From assembly GCA_023485205.1 (NCBI GenBank), contig JAMCZX010000022.1, positions 1 through 16,212 of the forward strand: 16,212 nucleotides of DNA. The letters are read 5' to 3'. Below, piece by piece: positions 14,389 to 16,212 of the stretch; the first letter of the stretch is position 1, and every line of letters starts with the position of its first letter. The translations under genes and the position numbers were made by a program. This stretch comes from Candidatus Omnitrophota bacterium. Lineage in GTDB: Bacteria > Ratteibacteria > UBA8468 > B48-G9 > DTJG01. The notes below the pieces were generated by a model. It was not told where the DNA came from, ran no database searches, and worked only from the letters and a program-made list of their open reading frames with translations.

Positions 14389-14401
14389 AAAAGAAACTAA
14401 T

Positions 14402-14445
14402 TACAGAAACATTATATGATAACAAAATTATAGAGTGTTTCTGTA
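14402..14445 (+). promoter_or_regulatory. Inverted repeat just before the hydrolase ribosome binding site
   Basis: TACAGAAACA (14402-14411) and TGTTTCTGTA (14436-14445) are perfect 10-bp arms around a 24-base loop. The right arm ends 2 bases before GGAG (14448-14451). It may be a weak terminator or a structure that influences translation of the hydrolase gene; the sequence cannot tell which. Confidence 0.45.
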
Positions 14446-14455
14446 GCGGAGATTA

Positions 14456-16183
14456 ATGATGAAAGACATAAAGAATTTTAAAAATCTGATAATATATATA
14501 ATTTATGTATTAATAATTAGTTTATCAATAAAAATTAATTATGTTTTTCCTGCCGTAAATCTCACTTCATATATTATGCCTTATATAAAAGAAAAAGTCG
14601 TAACGATTGAGAATATGAAAAATTTTCCAACCAATTGGAAGTTAACTACAGGTGTTATAGCCGAGGAAAAACAGAATTTTGGATTAAATGGTTCAGGATA
14701 TACGCTTAAGATTAATTATAATTTTAAAACTGCTAGAGAAAAGCAGATAAATTTTTATTATTATTTGCCTAAAAATCATTTTATAGGGGAAACATTGATG
14801 TTTTGGTTAAAAGGAGATGATTCTTTAAACACCCTTCATGTAGCATGTTTTTATAGAAAACATTGGGTTGATCTTACCTCAGGTTATCAATCTTCTTTTC
14901 CAATCTTACTTAAAAAGGGATGGCAACACATTGAAATACCTGCTTCTAATCCATTATATCGTTTTTACGATGATGTTACTACTTTTAGGTTTACAATTAT
15001 TAAACAAGGAAATAAAAAATCAGGAAGTTTTATTCTTGGAGATTTAAAATTTACAAAACCTTTATCAGTAGTAAATGTAAATTTCTCCAACCAAATGTGG
15101 AAAAATAAAAAAATTATATCTCCTGCTTTTGACACATGGGGAAGCCCTCCTCCTTCAGAATTTAAAATTGGTAAAAAAATAGGTATAAATATATCTATAG
15201 TTGATGTTATTTCCTTGTTTAATAATTGTAAACCAAGCCCTTTACAATTAGAATCAGGAATGAAGGAAGTTATTTCAGCCGATAAAGCTGGCATCTTAGG
15301 AGGAATTGATATTGGAGGTGTTGGTGCTTCATCAAAATTTTTAAGAAAACATTCCGGTTGGCTTATGAAAGATGAAAAAGGACAACTTTCATATTTGTCA
15401 GTGGCTGATGGATTTCCTTTATCCCCTTGGAATCCTAAAGTACGTGAAATATTAAAAGAATACATTATTAGAGCGTTAAATTTTTATAAAAAAAAGGGGA
15501 ATTTAAAATATATTAAGGTAGTAAAAATTGCACCAGGAACAGAAAGTGAAGTTTCCTATGAATGGGACCATGTCTGGGCTTTTGATAGATATGCTATTAA
15601 ATCATACCATAGGTATTTAAAATATATGTATAATAATAAAATAAAGAATTTAAATAATGATTGGGGAACTAATTATGTAGATTTCAATCAAATCCTTCCT
15701 CCACATTCTTGGTATCCAGATAGACGCCATTGGGTATTTTATAATTTTTATCGTTGGTCAATGTTAAAGTGGTGTGTAAGACTGGCTGATGATGTAAGGA
15801 TAGTTTACAAACCTAAATATTGGCTATGGCTTACCCATAGTGTTCCTTCTTATCCCTGGCGCTTTCATTCTGCCAGGGACCCATTATTTTATGGAGAAAA
15901 TTTAGCAAGACTTGGAATAATAAATTATGCTCACTTAGTTTCTGGTTGGCAGACAAAAGATGATATAGGATATGTAAAAAAATTAGAAATTATACCTATT
16001 GCTGAGATGGATGTAGTACCAACAATATCCGTACAAAAAGCAACATTTAAAGAGGCCCAAAAACAAGGTTTTGATGGTGTTTTTATAGGAGTTATGGAAG
16101 TAGAAGTAAATCCATTAAAAGAAAAACCTACAAAATTAGGAAAAATTACAGAACAATTGATAAAAAAATTTTCAAATAAATAG
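14456..16183 (+). CDS. Exported GH42-like glycoside hydrolase with N-terminal jelly-roll-like region
   Basis: The 575-residue protein has an N-terminal hydrophobic export segment (about 11-31) with a possible cleavage after FPA at 33. Residues 45-205 look like a beta-rich carbohydrate-binding-type domain (WKLTTGVIAEE, GYTLKINYNF, GWQHIEIP, GSFILGDLKF). Residues 215-575 look like a TIM barrel of the GH42/GH-A type: HSGWLMKDEKG (299-309), SPWNPKVREILKEYI (323-337), APGTESEVSYEW (359-370), and RYLKYMYNN with LNNDWGTNYVDFNQI (386-412), similar to beta-galactosidase sequences. E363 or E365 is a candidate acid/base and E517 in IAEMD a candidate nucleophile. It probably cleaves a galactoside or other plant or algal glycan outside the cytoplasm. 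Two ATGs in tandem (14456, 14459) follow GGAG; the second has better spacing. The assignment is by pattern only. Confidence 0.7.
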   Translation: MMKDIKNFKNLIIYIIYVLIISLSIKINYVFPAVNLTSYIMPYIKEKVVTIENMKNFPTNWKLTTGVIAEEKQNFGLNGSGYTLKINYNFKTAREKQINFYYYLPKNHFIGETLMFWLKGDDSLNTLHVACFYRKHWVDLTSGYQSSFPILLKKGWQHIEIPASNPLYRFYDDVTTFRFTIIKQGNKKSGSFILGDLKFTKPLSVVNVNFSNQMWKNKKIISPAFDTWGSPPPSEFKIGKKIGINISIVDVISLFNNCKPSPLQLESGMKEVISADKAGILGGIDIGGVGASSKFLRKHSGWLMKDEKGQLSYLSVADGFPLSPWNPKVREILKEYIIRALNFYKKKGNLKYIKVVKIAPGTESEVSYEWDHVWAFDRYAIKSYHRYLKYMYNNKIKNLNNDWGTNYVDFNQILPPHSWYPDRRHWVFYNFYRWSMLKWCVRLADDVRIVYKPKYWLWLTHSVPSYPWRFHSARDPLFYGENLARLGIINYAHLVSGWQTKDDIGYVKKLEIIPIAEMDVVPTISVQKATFKEAQKQGFDGVFIGVMEVEVNPLKEKPTKLGKITEQLIKKFSNK

Positions 16184-16212
16184 AATAATTTAAGAAAGAA
16201 AATGAGAGTACT

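Noticed and set aside
16184..16212. Possible start of another gene (ATG at 16202)
   Set aside because: Only three codons fit before the window ends and the upstream AAGAAAG is a weak ribosome binding site, so it cannot be supported.

Overview
The window is AT-rich bacterial DNA, densely packed, with no gene-free stretch longer than about 230 bases. Three tandem proteins carry the prepilin leader [20 protein letters not shown] followed by LLPALA(R/K)AR. A GntR/LacI-type hybrid regulator precedes them and a secreted glycoside-hydrolase-like protein follows. This combination suggests an uncultured Gram-negative lineage of the PVC/Omnitrophota/Ratteibacteria/Lentisphaerae sort; that placement is inference from gene style only. 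An lpxK homologue and a kdnA/kdnB pair imply an outer membrane containing lipid A and Kdo-type sugar.

Layout. (1) 37-2354, minus strand: a DegT-type aminotransferase and an iron-type alcohol dehydrogenase that look like KdnA and KdnB, the enzymes that make 8-amino-3,8-dideoxy-manno-octulosonate (Kdo8N). (2) 2529-3109: a RelB/DinJ-YafQ toxin-antitoxin pair with its own promoter. (3) 3194-4728: a COG0731-type radical SAM protein overlapping a YggS/PLPBP gene by 4 nt, then tRNA-Ser(CGA). (4) 4778-8069: a TetR regulator with a palindromic operator just downstream of its own promoter, overlapping an EmrA-like adaptor gene, then an EmrB-like 14-helix exporter. No TolC-type gene is present. (5) 8129-10334: an endonuclease Q-type PHP repair nuclease whose C-terminus resembles a beta-clamp-binding motif, overlapping lpxK. 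(6) 10331-16183: a GntR/LacI hybrid regulator, three tandem pseudopilin-like genes joined by duplicated spacers, and an exported protein with a jelly-roll-like N-terminal region and a GH42-like barrel.

Working together. The kdn pair and lpxK both serve lipopolysaccharide inner-core and lipid A synthesis. The tetR-emrA-emrB block is a self-contained, probably autorepressed drug-efflux operon. The last block looks like a carbohydrate-responsive surface locus in which the regulator senses a sugar-like ligand, the pseudopilin-like proteins go to the envelope, and the hydrolase acts outside the cytoplasm. That linkage rests on gene order and families. The most notable items are the Kdo8N pair outside its classical host, the EndoQ-type nuclease with a clamp-like tail, and the mosaic history of the triplicated pseudopilin genes.
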